From positions 62,001 through 126,000 of the forward strand of contig SIAD01000006.1 of assembly GCA_009691915.1 (NCBI GenBank): a stretch of 64,000 bases of DNA, given 5' to 3'. Shown here one piece after another: positions 52,343 through 60,901 of this stretch. This DNA comes from Phycisphaerales bacterium. GTDB lineage: Bacteria; Planctomycetota; Phycisphaerae; Phycisphaerales; SM1A02. Under the pieces are notes generated by a model. The model saw nothing but the letters and a program-made list of their open reading frames with translations. It did no database searches and was not told the origin of the DNA. Numbering within the stretch: position 1 is the first letter of the stretch; every line of letters starts with the position of its first letter. A program made the translations under genes and the position numbers.

Positions 52343-54259
52343 CTAGTACGCCCGGGAGTCGTTTCTCCGGCACCAATTGAGGAATGCGCGATTGAGGACC
52401 CTGAGTCCCCCCGGGGTCGGATAGTCGCCGGTGAAATACCAGTCGCCCGTGTGGTCGGGCATCGCTCGTCGCAGCCCGTCGACGGTCTGATAGATGACTT
52501 CGACTGTCCCGGTCCACTGGTCAACGGGTGGGGCAATGAGCCGCGCGATCTCGTTGGAGAGTTCGTCCTGACTGAATTGGTCGTAGATCAGGCGCACATG
52601 ATTCTTCATCGACTCGGGAGGCAGGCTCTCCTGCCCGAGGCACAGCGATTCGACCTCCTCGATGACCGCCGCGAGGCCACGGGCGCGCAGCAGATTGATC
52701 GCCGCCTCGAATGCAATGAAGCGACCCAGTTGGCTCATGTCGATCCCGTAGCAGTCCGGGTAGAGGATGGGCGGAGCGCTGGAAACGACGATGATCCGAG
52801 CGGGGTTGAGCTTGGAGAGAATCGTGATGATCGACTCGCGCAGCGTGGTGCCGCGGACAATCGAGTCATCGACCGCGATCAGTGTGTCCCCAGGGCGCAC
52901 CGATCCACGGGTGATGTCGTAGATGTGGCTTACGAGATCGCGTCTGGCGGCATCGTGGGTGATGAATGTTCTCAGGCGTTGGTCCTTGTGCGCGACCTTT
53001 TCGGCGCGGACGCGGACATCCATCAGGGCGCGGATGCGTTCCGGCGTGGCCGTCCCTTCAATCACGAGTCGGCAGAGCTCGTCCGCGCCCCGTTCGCGCA
53101 TGATCCGTTCGGTCTCCTGCAGGATGCCGAGATATGCGCTCTCGGCGGTGTTAGGAATGAATGAGAAGACCGCCTTGTCGACTGAACCACCGAGCCGTTC
53201 GAGAATCCTGGGTGCAAGATTTCGGCCCAGCGACTTGCGCTCTTCGTAGATCTCGTGGTCATTGCCCCGGCTGAAGTAGATCCGCTCGAAGGAGCACTGT
53301 CGCAACGGTTGGGCATCGGCGAACCGGCCGCAGTGCACCGAGCCGTCGCGTTTGACACACAGGACATGACCCGGCTCCAGAGGCTCGATGCCGCTGATGT
53401 CTGCATCGAAGACCGCGGCCAGCGCCGGGCGCTCGCTGGCCGCCGCCACGACCTCGTCGGTAATCAGCGTGTACGCGGGGCGGATCCCGGCCGGATCGCG
53501 ACAGATGAAGGAGTCGCCATTGCCAACGAGCCCGGCGAGGACATAGCCCCCGTCGAACTTCTCGGCCGCACGGCGGAGGATTCTGGCAAGATCCAGATGC
53601 GCCGATACCTCGCGGGCAAGCGCGCGGCCATCAAGTTGCGCGAACGACCCCGGCCCCATGGTGGCGATGAGATGGTCATGCTCGCAGTCGAGTGCGTAGC
53701 CGATCTTCTCGAGAACGACCCCGGTGTCGCTTCCGCCCACCGGCGTCAGGCCGTACTCCACAAGGAGCTCGAACAGCTCCGGCGAGTTAGTGAGGTTGAA
53801 ATTTCCCGCGAGCGCCAGATTGCGGCTGGCAATGATCGACCGCCTGAGGAACGGGTGGCATGCAGCGACCGCGCGACCTCCGAAGGTGCCGTAGCGGAGG
53901 TGCCCAAGCAGGACCTCCCCCAGGAGCGGAGTGCGGCGCTTGAGCTCAAGCTCCGGGGTCGTGCGCAGCGCTTCGTCCGACAGACCGCGCAGTGGAGCCA
54001 GCGCGTCGTCGAAGAGGCGCTCGATCGGATTCCGCTTGGCGCAGCGCTCCCGTTGGAGGAACGATTCTCCCGGCGGCATGTCGAATCGCACCGAGGCGAC
54101 CCCGGCACCATCCTGTCCTCGATTGTGCTGTTTCTCCATGAGGAGATAGAGCTTGCGGAGCCCCCAGGCTGGGTCGCCATACTGCTCCTGGAACCAAGAG
54201 AGCGGTTTGCGAAGTCTCACGAGGGCAATGCCGCATTCGTGGGTCAGCGCGTCGCTCAT
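52343..54259 (-). CDS. purF: Amidophosphoribosyltransferase (PurF)
   Basis: Commits PRPP to purine synthesis by forming phosphoribosylamine with glutamine nitrogen. The 638-residue product is longer than E. coli PurF (about 500). The N-terminal glutaminase nucleophile is Cys9 in THECGIALV (other family members have the same Cys after propeptide removal); glutaminase motifs GHLRYGTFG and GNFNLTN follow. The PRPP-binding motif is LIAVDDSIVRGTTLRES and the PRTase core around KVAHKDQRLRTFI. The long form resembles those of Bacteroidetes. A -10-like TAGCCT lies 10 bases before ATG 54259. Confidence 0.9.
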   Translation of the reverse strand: MSDALTHECGIALVRLRKPLSWFQEQYGDPAWGLRKLYLLMEKQHNRGQDGAGVASVRFDMPPGESFLQRERCAKRNPIERLFDDALAPLRGLSDEALRTTPELELKRRTPLLGEVLLGHLRYGTFGGRAVAACHPFLRRSIIASRNLALAGNFNLTNSPELFELLVEYGLTPVGGSDTGVVLEKIGYALDCEHDHLIATMGPGSFAQLDGRALAREVSAHLDLARILRRAAEKFDGGYVLAGLVGNGDSFICRDPAGIRPAYTLITDEVVAAASERPALAAVFDADISGIEPLEPGHVLCVKRDGSVHCGRFADAQPLRQCSFERIYFSRGNDHEIYEERKSLGRNLAPRILERLGGSVDKAVFSFIPNTAESAYLGILQETERIMRERGADELCRLVIEGTATPERIRALMDVRVRAEKVAHKDQRLRTFITHDAARRDLVSHIYDITRGSVRPGDTLIAVDDSIVRGTTLRESIITILSKLNPARIIVVSSAPPILYPDCYGIDMSQLGRFIAFEAAINLLRARGLAAVIEEVESLCLGQESLPPESMKNHVRLIYDQFSQDELSNEIARLIAPPVDQWTGTVEVIYQTVDGLRRAMPDHTGDWYFTGDYPTPGGLRVLNRAFLNWCRRNDSRAY

Positions 54260-54269
54260 CGAGCGCCGA

Positions 54270-54275
54270 AGGCTA
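54270..54275 (-). promoter_or_regulatory. -10-like TAGCCT, purF
   Basis: On the minus strand TAGCCT ends 10 bases before the purF ATG; no ribosome site in between. Confidence 0.35.
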
Positions 54276-54304
54276 GCCGATCGTGCTTGGGCTGGGCGCG
54301 GTCG

Positions 54305-55147
54305 TCAACTTCGGGAAAGAACTGGCCCTAATCGGGCCTGATCCTTCCCGAACTTTGAGTCCGAGTGCGCGACCGGCCGTGTCGGCTGGTCTGGCGAGCT
54401 GATGTGCATCGAGGCGATGTTCGCACCCACGCGCTTCTCGAACACTTCGCGGACGATCTCCGGACGGTTGCAGTCCTGCGAGAGGTGGAGGAGATTGAGG
54501 TGGCGGATCGTCCCACCGCTCGCGAGGCGCGCGACCGCCGCCACCGCCTGCTCATTGGAAAGATGACCGCGGTCCCCCATGATGCGGCGCTTGAGAAACT
54601 CAGGTCGGTTCGAGCGGACCTGCATCTCCTCGTCGTAGTTGCTCTCAATGTTGAGAATGTCGACGCCGGCAAACGCCTCAATGAGCCCTTCCTCAACGCA
54701 TCCAAGGTCGGTGGCGTGGCCTATCGAGGCGTACTCACAGTCAAACCGGAACGCGGTCGATCCGATCTCGTCGTGGGAGACTTTGGTGGCGACAACACTG
54801 GCGGTGTCGCCGAGACGGAAACTCGTCACGAGAGTGCGCAGGCAGGCGGGAGGGACACCGAGAGCGAGGGCGAGCTCCGCGTGTTGGTGACGGACGATCA
54901 CAGGCACCGGATGGCGTCGAACCTGGGCCGCCCAGGAGTTGGCCCAGTGGTCGCTGTCTAGATGGGTGAGAAAAATAGCGCGTAGCCGCTGACAGCGCAG
55001 CAGCGATCCTGACCTCGTGATCGCCTCGCGCACGCGAGCGGGGGAGATCCCCGCGTCGACGAGTACGAATCTCCCCGAGTCGTCGAACGAAATTGCGGTG
55101 GCGTTCCCTCGGGAACTGCTGGCGAGGATGCAGACCGTTGCGGTCAT
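54305..55147 (-). CDS. Metallo-beta-lactamase-fold hydrolase (YycJ-like)
   Basis: A 280-residue metal-dependent hydrolase with a beta-lactamase fold: LASSSRGNATAISFDDSGRF, the HxDxDH metal motif in FLTHLDSDHWANSW, and a closing LLHLSQDCNRPEIV. This SSSxGN opening is typical of the YycJ/WalJ exonuclease-like subgroup, often linked to DNA or peptidoglycan control. Between purF and the second lpxA-like gene on the same strand. Substrate not predictable. Confidence 0.82.
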   Translation of the reverse strand: MTATVCILASSSRGNATAISFDDSGRFVLVDAGISPARVREAITRSGSLLRCQRLRAIFLTHLDSDHWANSWAAQVRRHPVPVIVRHQHAELALALGVPPACLRTLVTSFRLGDTASVVATKVSHDEIGSTAFRFDCEYASIGHATDLGCVEEGLIEAFAGVDILNIESNYDEEMQVRSNRPEFLKRRIMGDRGHLSNEQAVAAVARLASGGTIRHLNLLHLSQDCNRPEIVREVFEKRVGANIASMHISSPDQPTRPVAHSDSKFGKDQARLGPVLSRS

Positions 55148-55187
55148 CGGGGAAGGGAGCGGATTCGAGAGGACGGGACTCGAGCGA

Positions 55188-55991
55188 TCAGCATTGGGTC
55201 TGCCGTCCTCGAGAAGTCACGATGCCTCGCTTGGACGACTCAATGAACCTGATGTACTCATCGACCAGCGGGTCGCCGCTGCGCGAGCGCAGCACTTCCA
55301 GGGCGTTCTTGAGGAGCAGGTGGCGCCGACAGAGCGTCTTGAAAACCCAGCGCACCGTGTCAATCGTCGCTGACGGGGCTCCCGAGCGGCGCAGGCCGAT
55401 CACATTGATGCTGCCGGCATGGTTGATCGCCGTCACGACGAAGAACGGACAGACATCGAGAGTCGGCGCGGCGAGCCCGCTGATGAACGCGCCCCGCCCA
55501 ACCCGGACGAACTGGTGGATTCCCGCGAGGCCTCCTGTAATCACCCGGTCAGCGATCTCCACATGTCCGGCGATCTGGGTGCCATTGCCAAAGACATTGT
55601 GGTTCCCGATGAGGCAGTCGTGGCCGGCGTGCGAGTCGGCCATGAAGTAGTTGCTGTCACCGATGCGCCCGGGGTCCTGAAGCTTGGGGCGGTGGATCGT
55701 GACCGCCTCCCGGAAGACATTGCCGTTGCCGACGATCAGTCCCGGGCCGGGCCGGTCTGGGGGCGTTCCGAGATCCTGCGGTGCGCCGCCAATACAGGCG
55801 AATGGATGGATGTCGTTGGCGTCGCCCAGCGCGAGCGGACCGGTCAAGTGGACATTCGCGCGCAGGACGGTGCCCGATCCCACGCTGACCGGCCCGAGCG
55901 TGCCGTTGAGTACACACCACGGACCGACCTTCACGCCCGGACTGAGTCGGACATCCCCCTCGATGATCGCCGTTTGATGGATCTTCGGCAC
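55188..55991 (-). CDS. LpxA-like acyltransferase, second copy
   Basis: A 267-residue left-handed beta-helix acyltransferase homologous to LpxA: opens IHQTAIIEGDVRLSPGVKVG, has the His in DSHAGHDCLIGNH that matches the LpxA catalytic base, and the block FVRVGRGAFISGLAAPTLDV. The tail INVIGLRRSGAPSATIDTVR corresponds to the LpxA C-terminal helices. It differs from the operon LpxA (13786-14622) in a Pro/Gly-rich loop near residues 76-84 (GTPPDRPGPG). It may use another acyl chain or UDP-sugar. GTG start, with TACTCT 6 bases upstream. Confidence 0.85.
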   Translation of the reverse strand: MPKIHQTAIIEGDVRLSPGVKVGPWCVLNGTLGPVSVGSGTVLRANVHLTGPLALGDANDIHPFACIGGAPQDLGTPPDRPGPGLIVGNGNVFREAVTIHRPKLQDPGRIGDSNYFMADSHAGHDCLIGNHNVFGNGTQIAGHVEIADRVITGGLAGIHQFVRVGRGAFISGLAAPTLDVCPFFVVTAINHAGSINVIGLRRSGAPSATIDTVRWVFKTLCRRHLLLKNALEVLRSRSGDPLVDEYIRFIESSKRGIVTSRGRQTQC

Positions 55992-55997
55992 GGCGGG

Positions 55998-56003
55998 AGA
56001 GTA
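55998..56003 (-). promoter_or_regulatory. -10-like TACTCT, second lpxA
   Basis: On the minus strand TACTCT ends 6 bases before the GTG at 55991. It lies back to back with the lipB -10 (56015-56020). Confidence 0.35.
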
Positions 56004-56014
56004 ACGGAGCCCAT

Positions 56015-56020
56015 TAGGAT
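56015..56020 (+). promoter_or_regulatory. -10-like TAGGAT, lipB
   Basis: TAGGAT ends 8 bases before ATG 56029. GGAGG in the gap is only 2 bases from the ATG. Confidence 0.35.
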
Positions 56021-56028
56021 TGGAGGCG

Positions 56029-56745
56029 ATGCCGCCGCATCCACCGATCGTTGACTTCGTTGATCTTGGAAGGATCTCCTACGCCAGCGCCTACGAGATC
56101 CAGCGCCAGGCTCACGAGCGCGTTGTCGCGGCGCGCATCGAACTCCAGAGTCCGCGAATGCGGGGGGAAAGCGCGGGAACGGTCTATCTCCTCGAGCACG
56201 ATCCCCCCGTCGTCACCGTATCGCGCAGGTCGGGGGCCGCCGAGCATGTGCTCGCGTCGCCTGAGCGGCTGGCCCAGCTGGGGGTTGAACTCGTCGAGAC
56301 CGACCGCGGCGGGGATGTCACCTGGCACGGGCCCGGGCAGGTCGTTGCGTACCTCATCCTCGATCTCAATCGCCTCGGGCTGAGGATTCACGGATATCTC
56401 CGGCTTCTAGAGGGGGCGGTCATCGCAACGGTCGCGGAGTTCGGGCTCGAGGGCCGACGCGACCCGAGCGCCACGGGAGTGTGGATTGGTGATGGAAAGG
56501 TGTGCGCGATGGGTGTTCGCCTCTCGCGATGGGTCTCGATGCACGGGATCGCCCTCAATGTCGATCCCGACCTCTCCCAGTTCGGTCTGATCGTTCCCTG
56601 CGGACTCGTGGGTCGTTCCGTGACGAGCCTTCGGCGCGAGCTGGGCGATCGTTGCCCAACGGTCGATGAGGCGAAGAGCGCGCTGCGCGAGCGCCTCTCC
56701 GCGGCTATCAAAGAGGCCGCCGAGGCCGCGCTTTCCGGGCGGTGA
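56029..56745 (+). CDS. lipB: Octanoyltransferase LipB
   Basis: Moves octanoyl groups from ACP to lipoyl domains, the first step in endogenous lipoate attachment. The 238-residue product has VYLLEHDPPVVTVSRRS, DRGGDVTWHGPGQVVAYLIL, the Lys in GDGKVCAMGVRLS and the catalytic Cys in LIVPCGLVGRSVTSL. All catalytic positions are present. ATG 56029 is preferred over TTG 56020 because of the -10 spacing. Its products are needed by the glycine cleavage system (gcvT at 21 kb). Confidence 0.92.
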   Translation: MPPHPPIVDFVDLGRISYASAYEIQRQAHERVVAARIELQSPRMRGESAGTVYLLEHDPPVVTVSRRSGAAEHVLASPERLAQLGVELVETDRGGDVTWHGPGQVVAYLILDLNRLGLRIHGYLRLLEGAVIATVAEFGLEGRRDPSATGVWIGDGKVCAMGVRLSRWVSMHGIALNVDPDLSQFGLIVPCGLVGRSVTSLRRELGDRCPTVDEAKSALRERLSAAIKEAAEAALSGR

Positions 56746-56784
56746 CTACACTTTGGGGCTCAGGACACCGCCCGTCTCGCCCGC

Positions 56785-58599
56785 ATGGAAATCCGCAACT
56801 TCTCCATCATCGCCCACATTGACCACGGGAAGAGCACGCTCGCTGACCGCCTCCTTCAGGCGACGCACGCGCTTCCCGAGCGCGAGGCTCGTGCGCAGTT
56901 TCTCGACTCCATGGATCTCGAACGCGAGCGCGGGATCACGATCAAGGCGAGCGCGGTCACCGTACACCACACTTATCTCGGCAAGGACTACGAGCTCAAT
57001 TTCATCGACACCCCAGGCCATGTCGACTTCACCTACGAGGTAAGTCGCGCACTTACGGCGTGCGAAGGGGCGATTCTCGTCGTCGACGCGACTCAAGGCG
57101 TACAGGCGCAGACGGTCGCGAACGCCTACCTCGCGGTGGCGGCGGGGCTCGAACTGATTCCAGTCATCAACAAGATCGACCTCCCCGCGGCGAATCCCGA
57201 CGGTGTCGCCATGGAGATTGAAGAGGTGCTCGGGCTTCCCGCCGAAGAGTGCGTGCAGGTCTCGGCGAAGACCGGGCAGGGGATCCTGGAGCTACTCGAT
57301 CTCGTCTGCCGGAAGCTTCCCCCGCCACGGCTACAGAAGACGCCAAAGCTTCGCGGGCTCATTTTCGACGCCAAGTACGACGACTACCGCGGCGTCGTGG
57401 TCTATGTGCGAGTGTTCGACGGCATCCTGCGCGTGGGGGACAAGATCCAGATGATGGGGACGGGCCGCAACTTCGCCGTCAGCGAGATCAATCGGTACAC
57501 GCCGCATGCCACGCGGGTCAAGGAGCTCGGATTCGCCCAGGTCGGCTCGATCAGCGCGAGCATCAAGAGCCTTGCCGATGTCCGTGTCGGCGACACCGTG
57601 ACGCTTGAAGGCGACCCCGCCGACGAAGCGCTGCCTGGGTATGAGGAGCCAAAGCAGATGGTCTTCTGCGACTTCTATCCCTCGAGTGCCGATGCGGAGT
57701 CGGGCACCGGTAAGAAAGCGTCCTTCGAAGCCCTGCGCGAGGCGATCGAGAAACTGCATCTCAATGATGCCAGTTTCACCTTCGATGTCCAGCACTCGGA
57801 GGCGCTCGGATTTGGATACCGCTGCGGGTTTCTCGGCCTACTGCACATGGACATCGTGCAGGAGCGACTCGAGCGCGAGGGCGGGGTCGAGATCGTGCAG
57901 ACGGCCCCGACGGTCAAGTACCTCATCGACCTCACCAATGGCGAGGAGCGGGAGATCCACAACCCTAGCGAGCTCCCCGATCCCTCGCAGATCGCCGCCA
58001 TCCGCGAGCCCATCGCCAAGCTCGAGATCATGTGCCCGACCGAGAACATCGGTGACCTCATCAAGCTCTGCGACAGCCGGCGCGGGCACTTCAAGTCGCA
58101 GCGATTTCTGAGCGAGGGGCGTCAGATCCTTGACTATGAACTGCCGATGGCCGAAATCATCTACGACTTCTACGACAAGCTGAAGTCGATCACGCGCGGC
58201 TACGGCACGATGGATTACCAGGTGACCCAGTACCGCCGGGACAATCTGGTGAAGGTCAACATCCTCGTCAACGGCGAGATCGTTGAAGCCCTGAGCCTCA
58301 TCTGTCACCGATCGGGTGCGGAGTCGCGCAGTCGCGCGATTCTGGCCAAGCTCAGGAAGCAGATCGACCGCCACCAGTTCGAGATCGCGTTGCAGGCCGC
58401 GATCGGTGGCAAGATCATCGCGCGCGAGTCAATCTCCGCCATGCGCAAGAATGTCACCGCCAAGTGCTACGGAGGGGACATCACGCGCAAGCGGAAGCTC
58501 CTCGAGAAGCAGAAGGAGGGCAAGAAGCGCATGAAGCAGATCGGCTCTGTCTCGATCCCTCAGGAAGCATTCCTCGCCGTGCTTGAGCAGGGCGACTGA
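56785..58599 (+). CDS. lepA: Elongation factor 4 (LepA)
   Basis: Translational GTPase that aids ribosome assembly/initiation and may back-translocate stalled ribosomes. The 604-residue product has the G1 motif AHIDHGKSTLADRL, G3 DTPGHVDF, G4 NKIDLP, the EF-4-specific C-terminal domain starting around residue 490 and the closing KQKEGKKRMKQIGSVSIPQE. Domains and length match EF-4 rather than EF-G. A TACACT hexamer (56746-56751) ends 33 bases before the ATG. Confidence 0.96.
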   Translation: MEIRNFSIIAHIDHGKSTLADRLLQATHALPEREARAQFLDSMDLERERGITIKASAVTVHHTYLGKDYELNFIDTPGHVDFTYEVSRALTACEGAILVVDATQGVQAQTVANAYLAVAAGLELIPVINKIDLPAANPDGVAMEIEEVLGLPAEECVQVSAKTGQGILELLDLVCRKLPPPRLQKTPKLRGLIFDAKYDDYRGVVVYVRVFDGILRVGDKIQMMGTGRNFAVSEINRYTPHATRVKELGFAQVGSISASIKSLADVRVGDTVTLEGDPADEALPGYEEPKQMVFCDFYPSSADAESGTGKKASFEALREAIEKLHLNDASFTFDVQHSEALGFGYRCGFLGLLHMDIVQERLEREGGVEIVQTAPTVKYLIDLTNGEEREIHNPSELPDPSQIAAIREPIAKLEIMCPTENIGDLIKLCDSRRGHFKSQRFLSEGRQILDYELPMAEIIYDFYDKLKSITRGYGTMDYQVTQYRRDNLVKVNILVNGEIVEALSLICHRSGAESRSRAILAKLRKQIDRHQFEIALQAAIGGKIIARESISAMRKNVTAKCYGGDITRKRKLLEKQKEGKKRMKQIGSVSIPQEAFLAVLEQGD

Positions 58600-58630
58600 C
58601 CACCAGTGCCCTGGGGGGGCCGCCAGCGAC

Positions 58631-58636
58631 TAGTCT
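58631..58636 (+). promoter_or_regulatory. -10-like TAGTCT, Skp-like pair
   Basis: TAGTCT ends 6 bases before ATG 58643, with no ribosome site; it starts the pair of Skp-like genes. Confidence 0.35.
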
Positions 58637-58642
58637 CCTAGG

Positions 58643-59365
58643 ATGCGAAATGCCGCAGCCATCGTCGCCGCTAGCGTGCTCTCAAGCGCACTGACCGCGT
58701 TTCTCGTCATCGGACTGCAGACTCCCGCAGGCGCGCGCGAACCCCTCGCGGTCGACCTTGGCCCCGCCGAGGCGTTCATCCTCACGGGCAAGACCGATCT
58801 GCGGATCACCAACACTGATGGGCGGATTTCGTGGTCGAAGGAGCCGACGAGCCGCGCCTTCGCACTGGGAACGGTCCATGTCGGTCGGATTCTCGGTGCG
58901 CTGCTGGAGAGCGAGTCCAACACCCGTGAGCGGGAGGAGTTCGCGGCGACCAACGCGGCGAAAAAGTCCGACTTCGACCAGCGGTACAAGGAGCTCGTCG
59001 AGAAGGCGAAGGCGACGGACCGCGAATCGCCGGAATTCCCGGCCGTTCGCGAGCAGTTCGAGGAGTTTCAGCGGGAGTTTTCTCAGTGGAGTCAGGCCAC
59101 CGAGACGCAGGGGCAGGAGCTGGTGGCGCATCAGTACGACACGGCCTACGCGTCGATCAGAGAAGCAGTCGAGGTCGTTGCCGACAAACGACATGTCGAT
59201 CTCGTGATGCGCTTTGTTCCGCCGTCGGAAAAGCTCCGCGCGGGGGAAGAGGCGGAACTCGCGCAGCAACTTCAGGCGCGAACCTTTCTCAGAGTGCCCG
59301 AGTCGATCGACATCACCGAGGACATCCTCACCGAAATGAACATCAAGGCACCGAAGAAGGACTGA
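58643..59365 (+). CDS. Skp/OmpH-like exported protein 3
   Basis: A 240-residue exported helical protein with signal peptide MRNAAAIVAASVLSSALTAF. After the signal a short beta part (AVDLGPAEAFILTGKTDLRI, then ISWSKEPTSR) precedes FALGTVHVGRILGALLESES and a long charged helix (EFPAVREQFEEFQREFSQWS). The C-terminal block EVVADKRHVDLVMRFVPPSE resembles the end of Skp. It is a tandem paralogue of the next gene (same VDLGPA(E/D)A and closing layout). The Skp family link is tentative. Confidence 0.7.
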   Translation: MRNAAAIVAASVLSSALTAFLVIGLQTPAGAREPLAVDLGPAEAFILTGKTDLRITNTDGRISWSKEPTSRAFALGTVHVGRILGALLESESNTREREEFAATNAAKKSDFDQRYKELVEKAKATDRESPEFPAVREQFEEFQREFSQWSQATETQGQELVAHQYDTAYASIREAVEVVADKRHVDLVMRFVPPSEKLRAGEEAELAQQLQARTFLRVPESIDITEDILTEMNIKAPKKD

Positions 59366-59375
59366 CGGAGGTCAC

Positions 59376-60110
59376 ATGACAGGCATGAGACTCACCAGAC
59401 AACTCCCAACCATGATCCTGTGCATTCTCGCGGGCGTTGCGGGCGCAATTGCCACCCATTTGTTGTCCGGCGAGCGCGCGGTCGCGAAAGAGGTGCTGCG
59501 CGTCGACTTAGGACCGGCCGATGCGCTCCTGCTATCTGGTAAGGACGGTCCGATGACCATCCGCAACGAGGCCGGCCGTATCGCGTGGGGAGATGCCGCC
59601 GCCTCGCGTGCCTACGCAATAGGGTGCATCCACATTGACCGCATCATGAAGGGACTGCTCGCGAGCGAACGGTACGCCTTCGAACGCCAGAAGTTTGACG
59701 AGGAGGCGCGCGGTCAGGGAGAGGAGTTCGAGAAGCGGAGCAAGGAACTTCAGGACAAGTTCCCCGATCCCAAACCCGGTGACCCCAACTTCGACGAGGC
59801 CCGCACCGGGTTCCTCGCACTGCAGGTCGAGTACGAGAAGTGGATGGCGCAGATTCAGCGCATTCAGTCCAAACACATGGCGGAGCAGGTTGAGAAGGCG
59901 TACCGCGACCTGGTCGCGGCAACCGAAGTCGTTGCAGCGCGCGGCGGCGTCGATCTCGTCTATCGATTCATGCCGGCCGATCGCGATTTCGGTTCGCAGG
60001 AGCTCGCCGATGCGATGGTCCAGGTGCAGGCTCGCCCCTTCCTCAAGTACCCCTCGGGGATCGATCTCACGGACGAGGTGATGAAGGAGCTGGCGCTACC
60101 GCGGGAGTGA
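59376..60110 (+). CDS. Skp/OmpH-like exported protein 4
   Basis: A 244-residue paralogue of the preceding gene: signal or anchor region (MILCILAGVAGAIATHLLSG), shared RVDLGPADALLLSGKDGPM and RIAWGDAAASRAYAIG, a coiled-coil middle (EEFEKRSKELQDKFPDPKPG), then GVDLVYRFMPADRDFGSQEL. GGAGG lies 5 bases before the ATG, so this operon-internal gene has a ribosome site, unlike its upstream partner. The last 44 bases overlap the convergent gene. Confidence 0.7.
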   Translation: MTGMRLTRQLPTMILCILAGVAGAIATHLLSGERAVAKEVLRVDLGPADALLLSGKDGPMTIRNEAGRIAWGDAAASRAYAIGCIHIDRIMKGLLASERYAFERQKFDEEARGQGEEFEKRSKELQDKFPDPKPGDPNFDEARTGFLALQVEYEKWMAQIQRIQSKHMAEQVEKAYRDLVAATEVVAARGGVDLVYRFMPADRDFGSQELADAMVQVQARPFLKYPSGIDLTDEVMKELALPRE

Positions 60111-60900
60111 GTGGTGCCGGGGGCGACTTTGGAGTGGGCGGCGCGGGGGCGAGGCGGCGCAGTTCGCCGATCGGCGTCGTGAGTGCCTCGATTGAAGGAG
60201 GCAACTTGGTGGCCGAGCCCTTGGTCGGTACCGGCTTCCCCGAAGGATCAAGCTCGGGACGATCAACCACCGTGCATATGACTGGATCGCTCTCGGAACC
60301 CGTTGGACGCAGCACGACAAATGTGCCGTCGTATGTCCATGACCCCGAGTGACCAGCTCGCGTGACTGGGGCGGTCACCGCCTGAGCCGAGGCGCGCAGG
60401 TCATACGACCCGTCCGCATTGAGGTCGATCGCGCCGCCGGGGCCGAGCCATCGACCGACATAGGCATCTTCGGGCGCGGCTGGTGGCGTGTCGCTGTGGT
60501 GGAACCCCAGATGATCGCCGATGTCGACGAAGATGGTTCCGTCAGTCCTGTGCATCGCGGCGCGCAGGCGCTTGGGAGCCTCCTGATCGGATGGCCCCGT
60601 CGCATAGGGCTCCAGCCAGAATGTGCGGTAATTCTGGCGATCCCACCGACCTGCGAGCGTGGGTGGGCGGAACCTGTTGTTCTGTCTCCACCAGAGGAAT
60701 GCGCCGTCCGACTGCACAAGAATAATCTCGGTCCCATTGCTCCACCACCCCTGAATGTCGATCCTCTGGGTCGGATCGAGGTCAAGGGTTGGAACCGAAG
60801 GGACAATCGCGGGCGCGTGGGCGGGGCGATCACTCTGGGCGAGTGCCGCGCCGCCAACCAGTGCGGCGGCGAAGAGTGCAACAGTGTGTCGGTCAATCAT
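60067..60900 (-). CDS. Exported hypothetical protein
   Basis: A 277-residue exported protein: signal peptide MIDRHTVALFAAALVGGAAL (cut here), then a beta-rich domain with IDIQGWWSNGTEIILVQSDG and YVGRWLGPGGAIDLNADGSY, phrases like those of lipocalin-type or YceI-like barrels of bacterial exported proteins, and a Pro/Ala-rich tail of about 40 residues. ATG 60900 lies one base after the rimO stop, so it is translated with rimO. Its 3' end overlaps the convergent Skp-like gene by 44 bases. Function unknown. Confidence 0.65.
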   Translation of the reverse strand: MIDRHTVALFAAALVGGAALAQSDRPAHAPAIVPSVPTLDLDPTQRIDIQGWWSNGTEIILVQSDGAFLWWRQNNRFRPPTLAGRWDRQNYRTFWLEPYATGPSDQEAPKRLRAAMHRTDGTIFVDIGDHLGFHHSDTPPAAPEDAYVGRWLGPGGAIDLNADGSYDLRASAQAVTAPVTRAGHSGSWTYDGTFVVLRPTGSESDPVICTVVDRPELDPSGKPVPTKGSATKLPPSIEALTTPIGELRRLAPAPPTPKSPPAPLTPAVAPAPSSPRP

Positions 60901-60901
60901 G

